The notes under the pieces: model-generated | Seen by the model: only the letters and a program-made list of their open reading frames with translations | Databases searched by the model: none | Told to the model about the DNA's origin: nothing | Shown: one piece after another, positions 47,860-59,892 of the stretch | Layout of the letters: every line of letters begins with the position of its first letter | Position numbering within the stretch: the first letter of the stretch is position 1 | Assembly (NCBI GenBank): GCA_036785325.1 | Contig: JAXIVH010000103.1 | Coordinates: forward strand, 229,501 to 293,500 | Direction: 5' to 3' | Source: Urophycis tenuis | Taxonomy: Eukaryota > Chordata > Actinopteri > Gadiformes > Phycidae | DNA length: 64,000 nucleotides | Program-made: the position numbers and the translations under genes

Positions 47860-49339
47860 CATATCCTGCCTCCCCTCACTGCTCCCTCTCATTACTGCTA
47901 TCATTCACTCCTCTCTCACTACTGGTTCTGTTTCCTCCCCCTTCAAAACTGCTGCTGTCTCCCCAATCCTCAAAAAACCTGGTTCAGATCCCAACAACTT
48001 CAATAACCTCCGCCCCATTTCCAACCTTTCTTTCATCTCCAAAATTCTCGAGAAAATCATTGCCTCCCAACTCCATTCCCATCTTTCTCAAAACAGTCTG
48101 TATGAGCAGTTCTAATCCGGTTTCCGTCCCCGCCACAGCACCGAAACGGCCCTCATGAAAATTACCAATGACCTTCTCACGGCAGCTGATTCTGGACTAC
48201 TCTCCATCCTCATCCTCCTTGACCTGAGTGCGGCCTTTGACACAATTTCCTATTCCATCCTCCTCAATAGATTATCCTCCATTGGCATCACTGGCATCCC
48301 CCTTGACTGGTTCCACTCCTACTTCTCAGGCCGCACTCAGTTCATCCAACTCAAATCCTTCCGTTCCCATCCCTCCCCGGTTTCCTCTGGTGTCCCCCAG
48401 GGCTCTGTCCTGGGTCCCCTCCTCTTTATCACTTACCTCCTTCCCCTCGGCCTAATTTTCCGCAAATTTAATATTATTTTCCACTGCTTCGTGGATGACA
48501 ACCAGCTCTACCTCTCTACCCAACCCAACTCCATCCTCCCCCCCTCCTCCCTGACAGATTGCCTCTCCGAACTTCATACCTGGTTCACCTCCAATTTCCT
48601 CAAACTCAACAGTGATAAAACTGAAATCCTCCTAGTTGGTACTAAATCCACTTTATCCAAAGTCAACAGTTTTTCTCTCTCCATCAACAGCTCCATAGTT
48701 TCCCCCTCCCCCCTGGTGAAGAGTCTGGGTGTCATCCTCGATGGCTCACTCTCCTTCAAATCCCACATCAACATCACCACCCGCACTGCCTATTTTCATC
48801 TCCGTAACATTAATCGCCTCCGTCCTTCCCTCACCCCCCACACCACCTCTATTCTTGTACACAGTCTTGTCACCTCCCGCATTGATTATTGCAACTCCCT
48901 CCTCTATGGTCTCCCCCAGAAATCCCTCCATAAGCTCCAACTGGTCCAGAACTCAGCTGCCCGCATCATTTCCCAAACCCCCTCTTTCCACCATATCACT
49001 CCCATCCTTCAGTAACTCCACTGGCTTCCGGTCAACTTCCGCATCAATTACAAAATTCTCCTTCATACCTTTAAGGCCATCCACAACCTTGCCCCTCCCT
49101 ACCTGTCTGACCTCCTTCACACTGCCACCTTCATCCGCTCCCTCAGATCCTTCTCTTCCATCCACCTCACCGTCCCCTCTGCCCGGCTCACCACCATGGG
49201 GAGCAGAGCTTTCAGCCGCTCTGCCCCCAAACTCTGGAACGCACTCCCACCTGACATCCGAAACATCGTCTCCTCCCACAGTTCAAATCCTCACTAAAAA
49301 CCCATCTTTTCAGGACAGCGTTCTCTCTTTAGTTTTAAT
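47860..49339 (+). pseudogene. L2 reverse transcriptase, main part
   Basis: The reading continues after the Rex1: VSPILKKPGSDPNNFNN, LEKIIASQLHSHLSQNS, a TAA at 48113, then RPRHSTETALMKITNDLL, LLDLSAAFDTIS, SGVPQGSVLGPLLFITYL and CFVDDNQLYLS (Ala-to-Val in the YADD box). A second TAA at 49014 precedes LHWLPV. The sequence stops at 49339 at the reversed L2 insertion. Confidence 0.87.
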
Positions 49340-50185
49340 AATAATGATAATGCATTTTATTTAAAAAAACGCCTTTCATGTCACTCAAGGACACTGTACA
49401 GACAAAAAAAAGATAAATAAAATTAAAATCACATAGTGAGGTAGACAAGACAGTTAAAAAAAGGACCATGGTAGAGAAAAATTTACATAAAAGAGATAAA
49501 ATAAATATAAATAAGGCAGATAAAACAAGAAGCAAGGAGGTTAAAGGGAGAAGGCTGTCCGGAAGAGGTGGGTTTTGAGGCGTGTTTTGAAGAGGGGGAG
49601 AGAGTCACAGTTCCGGAGGTCAGGTGGCAGGTTGTTCCAGAGTCGTGGAGCAGAGCGACTGAAGGCTCTGCCCCCCATTGTGCTGAGGCGGACAGGGGGC
49701 ACAGAGAGGTGGATGGAGGAGGAGGATCTGAGGGAACGAGTGGGGATGGTGATGTGCAGGAGGTCGGACAGGTAGGGAGGGGCGAGGTTGTGGATGGCCA
49801 TGAATGTGAAGAGGAGGAGTTTGTAGGTGATGCGGTGGGTTATAGGAAGCCAGTGGAGATCCTGGAGGACAGGGGTGATGTGGTGGTGGGAGGGGGTCTT
49901 AGTGATGATGCGGGCGGCAGAGTTTTGGACCAATTGAAGTTTACGGAGGGACTTGAGAGGGAGGCCGAAGAGGAGAGAATTGCAATAATCGAGACGGGAG
50001 GTAACGAGGCTGTGGAAAAGGATGGCGGCGGTGTGGGGGGTGAGGGAGGGGCGGAGTCTGTTTATGTTGCGTAGGTGGAAATATGCGGTGCGGGTAATGG
50101 AGTTGATGTGAGACTGGAGGGAGAGTGTGCTGTCGATGATGACACCCAAGCTCTTTACCTGAGGGGAGGGGGAAACTACTTGCTC
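49340..50185 (-). mobile_element. L2 3' end inserted in reverse orientation
   Basis: 846 bp encoding on the minus strand the L2 thumb and C-terminus (SLGVIIDSTLSLQSHI, DYCNSLLFGLPLKSL, LHWLPITHRITYK, LWNNLPPDLR). The (ATT)n-type tail lies at its left end. TTTTAAT flanks it (49333-49339 and 50186-50192). Confidence 0.88.
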
Positions 50186-50284
50186 TTTTAATGTTTTTAT
50201 TATTTGCCTGTTCTTAATTTGTAAAGTGTCCTTGTGTGTCTTGAAAGGCGCTCCCAAATAAAATGCATTATTATTATTATTATT

Positions 50285-50555
50285 AACGCCAGTGGGGGGG
50301 CGGGGCCAAGGTAGGAGCCGGAATGCACACCCGATGGTGTCCACGGCGATAAGTCGGGTTGTGTTTCACGAGGCGTGACTGGTGTGATTCGGTTGTGAAT
50401 CTACTCTTTTATGTGCTATTGTAATGCAGTTTACCAGATTTAATGGGTCAATCGATAGTTGCATGGTGACGCATATATTTTGTGTTCCATCGCTACATGT
50501 TCAAGATTCGTGATCCTCTGTAGGAGTATATCCATGAGAGATGAAGACATAACTT
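50285..50555. other. No gene recognised
   Basis: Spacer between the L2 tail and the next Rex1. Nothing recognised. Confidence 0.45.
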
Positions 50556-50784
50556 TATTAAGATTAAGATTAAGATTAAGATATTTCTTTATTAATCCCC
50601 CGTAGGAGAAATTCGCAGAGACCAGCAGTGCAGGGGATAGATGAGCAGTAAAGAGCCTGGCTAAATTCTATACACAATAAAAAAACAATAGATTAGATTA
50701 AATACACGCTCTTAAGTCAGGTCGGTGACGAGAGGACCCGTATGCATACTAGTGTCCTAGATAGCAGTTTGTGGTGCAAAATGC

Positions 50785-51845
50785 AAGATAGATCAAATAG
50801 TGCAAGTAGATAAAATAAAATAGTGCAAGTATGCGGAAAGTGCAAGGTGCAAGATGTGCAAATTTATACAGGAATTCCAGGTACAACATATGAATGGTCC
50901 TGGAATAACAACGGCTGGGTCACAGTCCAAGGTGTGTGGTGTGGTGTATGTGAATGAAAGTTCAGTCCATTCCATTTGTCTGGTGGTGTTGGAGCTTCCT
51001 GAGCCTGATGGTTGGTGGGATGAAGGAGCACCCAAGCACTTTGAGGCACTTGGCTGAGTGAGCATGTGGCTGAACGTGTTCCTGAGTGGCTTCAGTTGCT
51101 TCAGTTCAGCACAGTGAGGCTGAGAGGGTAGGTCCGGGTCGCCAGCAGCATTCCCCTCGTCTTCCTCACTGTCGCCGCCTCCACACCGTCCAGCTTCATC
51201 CCCACTGCAGGGCTCGCCTTCCTCCCCGGCTTGTACAGCTCCTGGCACCACCGCTCCCAAAGCTTCCTCCCCAGCACACGGCAGTGAAGAGGTGACACTG
51301 GCCACCGCAGACTGGTAGACCATCCGTGGAAGCCTGGTGCACACAATGAAAGATGACAGATGGGCAGTGGTTATTAGTGAGATGAACAGACATAAGATGA
51401 GAATGGCTAGAAAACAGTCTGGGGTGTGTGGTGTGTTATACAAATCCATTATCTGGTGGTGCTGGCGCTTCCGAGACGTTGGGAGCGGGTGGTTGAGGTA
51501 TTGTAGAGCCTGATAGCTGATGGGATGAAAGAGCCCCCCAAGCGCTTTGAAGCACGTGGCTGAGTGAGCCTATGGCTGAACGTGCTCCTGAGTTGCCTCA
51601 GCTCGGCGTAGAGAGGGTGAGAGGGGTTGTCCAGGATCGCCTGCAGCTTTCCCCTCATCCTCCTCTCTGTCACCGCCTCCACACAGTCCAGCTTCATCCC
51701 CACCACGGAGCTCGCCTTCCTCACCAGCTTGTTCAGCTTACTTGCCCCACCACACCCGATGCCTCCTCCCCAGCACACGACGGCGAAGAAGGTGACACTG
51801 GCTACCACAGACTGGTAGAACATCCGTAGCAGCCTAGTGCACACA
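50785..51845 (-). repeat. Diverged ~500-bp tandem duplication of the Rex1 ORF 3' end
   Basis: The segment around CCAGCTTCATCCCCAC occurs at 51190 and 51688, and GCCTGATGG/GCCTGATAG at 51003 and 51508, about 500 bp apart. The outer copy lies in the 3' UTR and is frameshifted. Confidence 0.8.
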
Positions 51846-53850
51846 TTGAAGGATCTGAGCCTCCTCAGGAAGAACAGCCTGCTCTGTCCCTTCCTGTAGA
51901 GGGCCTCGGTATTATCAGACCAGTCCAGTTTGTTGTTTAGGTGCACCCCAAGGAACTTGCAGGTGTCCACCATCTCCACCTCTTCCCCCTTTATGGAAAC
52001 CGGTAATGGGGGACACTTCCTGCGTCTAAAGTCCACCACCAGCTCCTTGGTTTTCCCTGTGTTGAGCTGGAGGTGGTTCCCATCACACCATCCCACGAAG
52101 TTCCTCACCAGTTCCCTGTACTCCTCCTCCTCGTTGTCTGTGATGCATCCAACAATGGAGGAGTCGTCCGAGAACTTCTGCAGGTGGCATGTTCGGGAGT
52201 TATAGCAGAAATCTGAGGTGTAGAGGGTGAACAGGAATGGTGAAAGTACAGTTCCCTGGGGTGTGCCGGTGTTGCTAGTCACCATGTCTGACAAGCAGTG
52301 TCGCAGCCTGACATACTGCGGTCTGTCCGTGAGGTAGTCCGTAATCCATGCCACCATGTCAGGATCGACCTGCATCACCAGGAGCTTCTCAGCCAGCCGG
52401 TCTGGCCGGACGGTGTCAAAAGCACTGGAGAAGTCGAAGAACATGATTCTCACCATGCTCTGTGGCCTCTCCAGGTGTGTGTAAGCTCTGTGAAGCAGGT
52501 AGATGATGGCATCCTCCACGCCGATGTGGGTCTGGTACGCAAACTGCAATGGGTCCAGGCAGTCACGCACCCTGGGCTTGAGATGGTCCAGAACCAATCT
52601 CTCAAAGGTCTTCATGACGTGTGACGTCAGTGCCACAGGTCTGAAGTCCCCTGGAGCGTTGGGACGACCCTTCTTCGGCACAGGGACTACGCAGGAAGTC
52701 TTCCATAGAGTTGGCACCTTTTTCAGCCTCAGGGAGAGGCCGAAGAGGTGCGTGAACACTCCTGCCAGCTGCTCCGCGCAGATCTTGAGCACCCTCGGGC
52801 TGATGTCATCGGGTCCTCGGGCCTTGTTAGGCCTGATCCTCGTGAGCTGCCGTCTCACGTGGCTGGTGCTGATGGTTGGGGTTGTTATTTCCGGGGTCAC
52901 AGGTGTAGTCTGCGGTGTGGCGAGGGGGTGACTGTCCTCTGGGCCGGACATTGGTCCAGCCTCCCTGTGAGTGTGGAACGGGAGAGAGAGGGAGGGTGGT
53001 GCAGGGAGGGGAGGTGCAGAAGCTGAAGCTGCCATGCCCGGATCTGGTGGTCCAGCAGGGAGATGAGTAGGGCAGGAGGGGGGAAGGGGAGTTGAGGGTC
53101 TGGCCCCCGTTGGTGAGTCAAATCTGTTGAAAAACAGGTTTAACTCATCGGCCCATTCCTTTGTCCCCTCCTGTGATCCTCCGGCAGTTTTCATGCCGGT
53201 GATGGTTTTCACCCCTGCCCACACCTCTCGGGAGTTGTTCTGCTGCAGCTTGTCCTCAATCCTGCTTTTATAGCAGGCCTTAGCTCTCCTCAGTTCCCTC
53301 CTCAGCTCTCTTTGTATCTCCCTCTGTGTGTCCTCATTGTCTCCTACCATGAAGGCTCTCCTCTTACGGTTCAACAGGACTTTGATGTCCCTGTTGATCC
53401 AGGGTTTGCTGTTAGGGAAGCAACGGACCTTCTTGGTGGGGACAACACTCTCCTCACAGAACTTTATATAGTCTGTGACGCACTGAGTGAGACCCTCAAT
53501 GTCATCACCATAGTCCTCCTGAAACATCCTCCAGTCTGTTGTCCTGTAGCACTCCCTCAGGGCCTCTTCAGCCTCCTCAGACCACTGCTGTACAGTCCTG
53601 GTGGTAATGGGCTGTCTCCTAACCTGAGGCTTATATGTAGGAGACAGTAGGATCAAGCAGTGATCTGATTTGCCCAGGGGGGGGAGGGCTGTTGCACTGT
53701 ATGCTCCCTTAGCATTGGCATACAGTAAGTCCAGGGTCTTATCTCCTCTGGTGCTGCAGGTTACATACTGGGTGAAGTCAGTCAGTGTCTTTGATATATT
53801 TACATGATTAAAGTCTCCATTTACTATAATAAGGGCGTTGGGATGTCTAG
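51449..53850 (-). pseudogene. Rex1 endonuclease-reverse transcriptase, N-terminus missing
   Basis: One frame without stop runs from about 53850 to the stop at 51449. The endonuclease end (ALIIVNGDFNHVNISKTL, TRGDKTLDLLYAN, GKSDHCLILLSP) is followed by the linker (FPNSKPWINRDIKVLL) and the reverse transcriptase: RPNKARGPDDISP, PGDFRPVALTSHVMK, FFDFSSAFDTV, GTPQGTVLSPFLF and the catalytic QKFSDDSSIVGCI (Ala replaced by Ser). The thumb (ALYRKGQSRLFFLRRLRSF) follows. Only the 5' truncation makes this copy defective. Confidence 0.88.
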
Positions 53851-53879
53851 TCTAGTCTGATGTCTAGTCTTAACATGTT

Positions 53880-56800
53880 GTTTTTCCTCAGGCCTGCACA
53901 GAGAAGCGAGTGCAGTGAGTAGTGCCTCATTACAACTGCATGTCAACATATAGACAAGAGGTGAGTGCACAAACTAGAGGAATTAACAGAAATAAATATG
54001 TTTGAAATAAATACAGATTAAATTAACAGATATTGCACTTGTTGTGGAGGTATGCAGTGGTATCAGTACATGTTGCAGTTCAGTATTTTTACAGCTTTGG
54101 GGAAAAAGCTGTTCTGTAGTCTGCTGGTTCTGGCCTTGATAGACCTGTAGTGTCTCCCCGAGGGCAGCAGGTCAAACAGGGCAGAGGCAGGGTGGGAGCT
54201 GTCTTTGGTGATGGTTTGTGCTCTGCTAAGGCAGCGGGACGTGTAGATGTCCATCAGGGAGGGGAAAGGGCAGCCAATGATTCTCTGTGCTGCCTTAACT
54301 TCTCTGTGCAGCCTCTCCCTGTCTGCAGCAGTGCAGCTGCCATACCAGACAGTGATGCAGTTTGTCAGCAGGCTCTCGATGGATGAACGGTAGAAGGTCC
54401 GAAGCAGGTTGGAGTTGAGGTTATACTTCCTGAGGACTCTCAGGAAGTGTAGCCGCTGCTGAGCCTTCTTTATGATTGCAGTGGTGTTCTCTGACCAGGA
54501 GATGTTGGCAGAGATGAGGACGCCGAGAAACCTGAAGGTGTTGACCCTCTCCACAAGCTCGCCGTTGATGTGAAGGGGGGCTGGTTCAGTGCTGTGCCTT
54601 CTGTAGACAATGATAATCTCGCTGGTTTTCTTTGTGTTCAGGGCGAGGTTGTTCTCTGAACACCAGGCAGCCAGCTTCAGGACCTTCTCCCTGTAGGCAG
54701 CCTCGTCACCCCTGGAGATCAGTCCAACCACTGTCGTCAGCAAACTTGATGATGAGGTTGTCTTTGTGGGCCGGTCTGCAGTCGTGGGTGTAGAGGCAGT
54801 AGAGGAGGGGGCTCAGCACACAGCCCTGTGGGGAGCCAATGCTCAGCATGCGGGTGGAGGAGAAGTGGGGGCCAAGTCTCACAGTCTGGGGTCGGTCGGT
54901 TAAGAAGTCCTTAATCCAGGCACATGTGAGGGGGGGAAGGCCGAGAGTGTCCTGTTTTGTCATGAGTCTGTCCGGGATTATTGTATTGAAGGCAGAACTG
55001 TAGTCCACGAAGAGCACTCGGACGTAGCTCTGCCGCTGCTCCAGGTGGTTCAATGCAGAGTGGAGCGCTATGGCGATGGCATCCTCTGTGGATCTATTTG
55101 CCCGGTATGCGAACTGGTGGGGGTCGAAGTCTGGGGGGAGACATTCCTTGATGTGTTGCAGAACTAGTCTCTCGAAGCACTTCATGATTACCGGAGTGAG
55201 GGCCACTGGACGGTAATCTTTCAGGCTGGTGATGGGGGACTTCTTTGGCACCAGGATTATTGTAGCTGATTTCAGGCAGGGTGGGATGACTGCCTGGGCC
55301 AGGGAGAGGTTGAAAATCCTGGTGAAGATGGGAGCGAGCTGGTTGGCGCACGCTCTGAGCACCTTCCCAGGTACTCCATCTGGGCCGGCAGCCTTCTTGA
55401 GGTTCACTGCCAGGAACACCCGTCTGACCTTGTGCTCCTGTACAGTGAATGGAGTGGTGCAGGAGCCAGGTGTGGGTGGGGGCAGGGCTGGAGCAGGTGA
55501 GTGCTGCTGGGATGATCCGAACCGGGCAAAGAAGCTGTTCAGCTCCTCTGCTAGTGATGCGCTCAGATCTGCTGTTGATACGTCACAACCTTTAAAGTTT
55601 GTGATGTTCTGTATGCCCCGCCACACCTCCCATGCATTGGTGCTGGACATGTGGGACTCTGTGCTCCTTGTGGTCCGCCTTGGCTCTTGTAATACCACTC
55701 TTTAGATCAGCTCGAGCAGCTCTGTATAGAGCTCTGTCCCCTGACCTGAAGGCAGCGTCGCGGGCCCTGAGGAGTGTGCGGACCTGGCTGGTCATCCAGG
55801 GTTTCTGGTTTGGGGAAACCCGGATGATTTTGTCCACCGTCACATTCCCGATGCAGAACTGAATGTAGGCCAGCAGCATTCCTGTGTGTGTGCCCAGCTC
55901 CTGATGTTCAAAAAGGTCCCAGTCTGTCTGTTGGAAGCAGTCTTGGAGTTTGGAGAGTGCATCGTCAGGCCAGGTTGTGACAGTCTTTGTGGTGAGCCTG
56001 ACCCTGCGTCTGAGGGGGGTGTAAGCTGGGGAGAGCAGGAGGGAGAGATGGTCTGACTGTCCGAGGTGGGGGAGGGGTATGGCTCTGTATGCATGCTTTA
56101 TGTTGGTGTACACATGTTTCAGAGTGTTCTCCCCTCTAGTAGCACATTTCACATGCTGATAGAACTTTGGAAGTACAGTCTTTAAGTTGGCCTTGTTGAA
56201 GTCCCCTGGAATGATATGAACACCGTTGGGGTGGACCTGTTGCTGTTCATTTATGATGTTCAGCAGGAGGGAGAGTGCTGTGTTTACATTGGCGTCTGGT
56301 GGGGTGTACACAGCCGTGATGGTCACAACACTTAGCTCTCTTGGTAGAAAAAAAGGCCGGCATCATCTGGGGAACAGTGTCTGTCTATGATTGTCCCGTT
56401 GTTACACCAGTTGTTATGTACGTAAATACAGAGCCCCCCTCCTCTGCTTTTACCAGAGTCCTTAGTCCTGTCCCAGCGGAGCAGAGTGCGGCCTGCTACC
56501 TGCACGCTAGCATCAGGTATGTCCGGGTGAAGCCAGGTTTCGGTGATGATGAGCACACAGCAGTCACGAACATAGCGGTTTCCAGCAATTTGTAAGTCCA
56601 AGTAATCCGTTTTATGCACCAGCGATCTGGCATTGGAGAGATACAGGCTCGGAAGAGGTGGTTTGTCTGGTTGTTTCCGTAGCCTTAGCAAAACGCCGTC
56701 TGTGCCGCCTCCTAGACCCGACAACAATCCACGGAGAGCCCGGTGGTCTCGCTATGTCCTCAACGATGTTGTGTGTAGTATGAAAGTCACTTGAAACAGA

Positions 56801-56996
56801 TATCTGGTGTTGAAATCCGATATCCACAAGCGACTGGCGGGTGTACTGTATTTTCGCAGTACAGATGGTGCACAGAAGCAAGAAAAACACACAAAAGTGA
56901 GAAGAAAAGCACACTGAAATGGAGAGCCGTAAGCCGCTGTGACTATGCGCACCGCCATTGTCGCCACACATTGGCCACACGAGACCACCATCTTAC
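53880..56996 (-). mobile_element. Rex1-clade LINE, near full length, frameshifted
   Basis: The 5' end on the minus strand is near AAGATGGTGGTCTCG (56996), matching the ATGG-type start of the element at 44553. The 3' UTR reaches the junction with the neighbouring Rex1 near 53870; no clear tail is visible. Confidence 0.82.
54063..56990 (-). pseudogene. Rex1 endonuclease-reverse transcriptase in several frames
   Basis: Pieces in order from the right: N-terminal region and endonuclease start (LPSLYLSNARSLVHKTDYL, LIITETWLHPDIP, 56332-56727); endonuclease (TITAVYTPPDANV, IIPGDFNKANLK, GQSDHLSLLLSP, 55592-56326); RT (NLKKAAGPDGVPG, LKDYRPVALTPVIMK, FVDYSSAFNTI, CVLSPLLYCLY, KFADD, 54706-55698); and thumb (TAIIKKAQQRLHFLRVLRKY, 54063-54743). 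A small deletion right after KFADD shifts the frame at about 54735, and further shifts lie near 55650 and 56330. Confidence 0.85.
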
Positions 56997-57172
56997 AGGT
57001 ACTGCAACAGACTCTCACGCACGGCAAAGCAGCACCAGATGCATGTGGCTCTTTTGTGTAACGTTGTGTGTCTGTGTGTAAACATGTGTGTGTTGTGTGA
57101 GAGAGATATGGATTATTTCTGTGTCGTTTGACTTGTCTGTCTCTGTTTGCATGCGTGTGCACATGTTCACGC

Positions 57173-57341
57173 TCATGTGTGTGCGTGTGCCGCGCTCCGT
57201 CCCAGAATCAGTCCCACCACCCCGGGGAGGTGTTGATGGAGGCCATGTTTGAGACGGTGGAGCACATCTTGGTGGTGATGGAGAAGCTCCATGGAGACAT
57301 GCTGGAGATGATCCTCTCCAGTGAGACGGGGCAGCTCCATG
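57173..57341 (-). pseudogene. Start of a Gypsy-type gag gene
   Basis: On the minus strand an ATG at 57341 opens MELPRLTGEDHLQHVSMELL followed by HHHQDVLHRLKHGL. This style of N-terminus (repeated HHH, leucine heptads) occurs in fish Gypsy gag proteins. It lies 30 bp after a PBS and an LTR end in the same orientation. The frame loses similarity near 57200 where a GT-rich stretch begins; the rest of the element is absent. Confidence 0.6.
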
Positions 57342-57370
57342 TTGGTTCCGGTCCCTGAGACTTCAGTGAG

Positions 57371-57390
57371 ACCTGCGTCGGGGTCACCAG
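57371..57390 (-). promoter_or_regulatory. tRNA primer-binding site of a Gypsy element
   Basis: On the minus strand, CTGGTGACCCCGACGCAGGT follows the LTR end ACTACA. The TGG start and the GTGACCCCGACG core are typical of Gypsy PBS sequences. Confidence 0.65.
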
Positions 57391-57600
57391 TGTAGTGCCG
57401 AGAGACGGGAGTCGGAGGCGGAGTATCCACAACTGAACTTTAATGAACATGAACTGTACAGGAGCTACATGTCAACTCCTCAAGCTACGTCCCCACACCG
57501 TGAACTCTGAACCCTACCGGATGTTCCGGTTCCCTAAACAGTCCGTCTGGAAACACGCCCCCACCCATAGTCATATAGGTGAATTATGTTGATCACCACA
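57391..57600 (-). mobile_element. Short (210-bp) LTR
   Basis: On the minus strand it begins TGTGGTGATCAACATAATTC and ends CTCTCGGCACTACA, with ATTAAAG upstream of the end as polyadenylation-type signal. The PBS and gag start follow in order. Confidence 0.62.
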
Positions 57601-57609
57601 ATATACATG

Positions 57610-57641
<32 letters not shown>

Positions 57642-58245
57642 CGTCGGGTTGGCAAGCTGGCACACGCAAACACACACACATACTGATTCTGCCATTTTGT
57701 GCTAAGTTTGAGTTAAGTTGTATAAATATGATATTTCTATGACATAAAAATAAGTTTGTGTGTGTGTGTGTGTGTAAAATGCTGCCGTCTGATATGAGCA
57801 GAAGAAACCCATTTCCTGACAGTGATGGTTCAGATTGTCAGCTGATGTTTTTTTTTCCGGCTGACAGAGCAGAGCTGAAGCATGAAAGCAAGTGATACAA
57901 GTCATGAAAGTTATTCAATCAAGTTAATTAAAAAAAGAATTGAAGAGGAGAAGGAGAGCTATATGCTGTAACTAATAGTTATACTGTTCTGTTGGTAGTG
58001 CTAACTCATACAGCTAGTAGACAAAGTAGTCAATCTCTGGTGTTGTTGTGGCCTCTCAGGTGAAGACAATAGCCGAGACTAGCCAAGACTGCATATAAGG
58101 AAGTCAGTGAAAGGTATCTAGTCATTTTTATATGCAGTATACTATTAAATGGGAATCTCCTGGAGGAGGAATGTTCCTGCATGATAAAATGTCATTGTAT
58201 ATGGAATTATGTCTAAATGTTAGAGTGAGTGATTCCCGTTGTATT
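57601..58245. other. GT repeats and unclassified sequence
   Basis: Contains (GT)n at 57617-57641 and 57757-57776. Around 57785-57845 is a reversed copy of 33650-33700 (core CTGCTCATATCAGAC on one strand). No gene recognised. Confidence 0.5.
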
Positions 58246-58600
58246 AGTGAATCAGAATCAGAATCAGAATCAAGTTTATTGCCAAGTAGGTCTGCACTTA
58301 CAAGGAATTTGACTTGGTGTAATTGGTGCAGAATAAACATTAAGACAAAGGAATAAAATATATCAAAAAATATAGGGGGATAAAAGAAAAACAAGTATTA
58401 CAATATAAGCAATATCACTATAAATATATTTACAGTGTCTTACAAGAACAAAGGAGCGGTAGTGCAAGCTGAGGTGAAAGTATTGCAGTATTATTCACAC
58501 TGTATTTACAGAATAGTATAAATAAATAAATGTGCAGATATACAATAGGTTGAAGTGATCCTGAATAAAGAGAGACTGTGCGTTAACGTAACGCACAGTG
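58246..58600 (-). mobile_element. Rex1 3' end, reverse orientation, 5'-truncated
   Basis: It starts with (GAATCA)n and AAGTTTATTGCCAAGTAGG, the reverse complement of the tail of the intact Rex1 at 44553-47859. Only 3' UTR sequence is present. Confidence 0.85.
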
Positions 58601-58825
58601 GATGAGTGAATGAGTGACTGACTCAAGTACTGATTTACGTCATACCAACTGATTTATTGTAGTCATAAGCAGAGCAAGATGAATGGAAATAGCAAACATT
58701 ACATTGTATAGGCTTGTCCAATAGACCTTCAACAAAATATGAAACAGCCAAGTATACCTTCAAATAAAACAATACACAATGACACATCTTTACAAAAGAA
58801 CAAATGAAGGCAAAGACAGCCACAA

Positions 58826-59247
58826 GAAATCTCTCTCCAATCCTCTCTTTACCCCACTCTCTCTTTCTCTCTCTCTCCCACCCTCACTCTCTCTTTCCCA
58901 CGCTCTCTCCTCCACTCTCTTTCTCTCACTGTCTCCCACTCTCTCTCCCAATCCCTCATTCTCAATCTCTCCCTCTCTCTCCCACTCTTACTCTCTCTCT
59001 CCCACTCTATTTCTCTCTTCCACTCTCTCTCTCATTCTCTCCCTCTTTCTTTCCATCTTTCTCTCTCCCACTCTCTCTTTCTCCTTCTCTCTCCCACTCT
59101 ATCTTTCTCCTTCTCTGTCCCACTCTCTCTTCCTCTCTCCCTTCCACTCTCTATCCCACTGGCTTGCTCTCCCTCTATTCATCCCACTCTCTCTTTCTCT
59201 CTACCTCTCTCTCTCTCCCACTCTTTTTCTCTCTCTCTCCATCTCTG
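58826..59247 (+). repeat. Pyrimidine-rich (CTCTCT/CCCACTCT) tract
   Basis: About 420 bp of imperfect CT repeats with regular CCCACTC interruptions. Long Ser/Leu-rich open frames here are artefacts. Confidence 0.92.
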
Positions 59248-59636
59248 AAGAATGTGATACAAGAATGTGATAATAAAATGATCATAAAATGTTGTAATGA
59301 AAGTAATTTAATATTTGGAATAATTTTATTTATTTTTGTTTGAATATGATATTGTGTCAACGTCTTCATCCTGCAAGCGGGGCCACTCGCGAGAGCGAGA
59401 TTGTTAACCAGTGTAACGCACGTTACGTCGCTAGCTTGTGGTTTGAAAAGCCGAGCTGTATGAACAACTGTCAGTTACAGTTAGTACCTTAAAGCTACAA
59501 AAAAAAAAAAGAATACAGTTCAGAATACAGTCATGGAGAAGTTTCTCGTCAGATACAAGGTACAGATAGTGGGACGCCCAGGCCCGAAAACAGTGAGGAG
59601 ACAAATTATTCCGATTGTTTTGAGGGAGAAGAACAG

Positions 59637-59892
59637 TCTCCTACATACATACATACATACATACAGGTTTATATTTTACGTACATGTTTATATTTTACAT
59701 AGGTTTATTTCACATAGGTTTTATTTTATTTTAATTTTATTTTTTATCTTTTACATAGGCTTATATTATATATTATATTCTAACACTTTACGTAGAGTGT
59801 CTGTCTCTTCTTCTTTTTGCACTGGAGTATTGTAACGAATGCAATTTCCCTCAGGGATTATTAAAGTACGTCTGTCTGTCTGTCTGTCTATC
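59637..59892 (+). mobile_element. LINE 3' tail inserted in the hAT transposase
   Basis: It starts with (CATA)n, then T-rich sequence, and ends with CCCTCAGGGATTATTAAAGT and (GTCT)n. The AATTTCCCTCAGGGATTAT ending with a short-repeat tail is a LINE 3' end typical of Rex1-like elements. Confidence 0.6.

Larger units (their letters stand above)
43756..50284 (+). mobile_element. L2-clade LINE split by two later insertions
   Basis: L2 coding sequence occupies about 43834-44552, 47860-49339 and 50186-50284, ending with AAATAAAATGCATTATTATT. A full-length Rex1 (44553-47859) and a reversed L2 3' end (49340-50185) sit inside it. Confidence 0.87.
50556..53856 (-). mobile_element. Rex1-clade LINE (family of the 40465 insertion), 5'-truncated
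   Basis: The left end is the 3' tail (AGATTA)n followed by TTTCTTTATTAATCCCCCGT. The coding region reaches about 53850, inside the endonuclease, where the element is cut off. Its 3' part carries a diverged second copy of the ORF end. Confidence 0.87.

Noticed and set aside
49568..50074. Plus-strand 168-codon Gly/Glu/Val-rich frame
   Set aside because: Antisense shadow of the reversed L2 reverse transcriptase.
57128..57358. Plus-strand frame looking like a terminal exon after a CCCAG acceptor (HHPGEVLMEAMFETVEHIL)
   Set aside because: The opposite strand explains the region better: LTR end, PBS and a gag start in correct order. The plus frame is the mirror of the gag piece.
58779..59343. Two long Ser/Leu/Pro-rich plus-strand frames
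   Set aside because: Low-complexity CT tract; any frame stays open.
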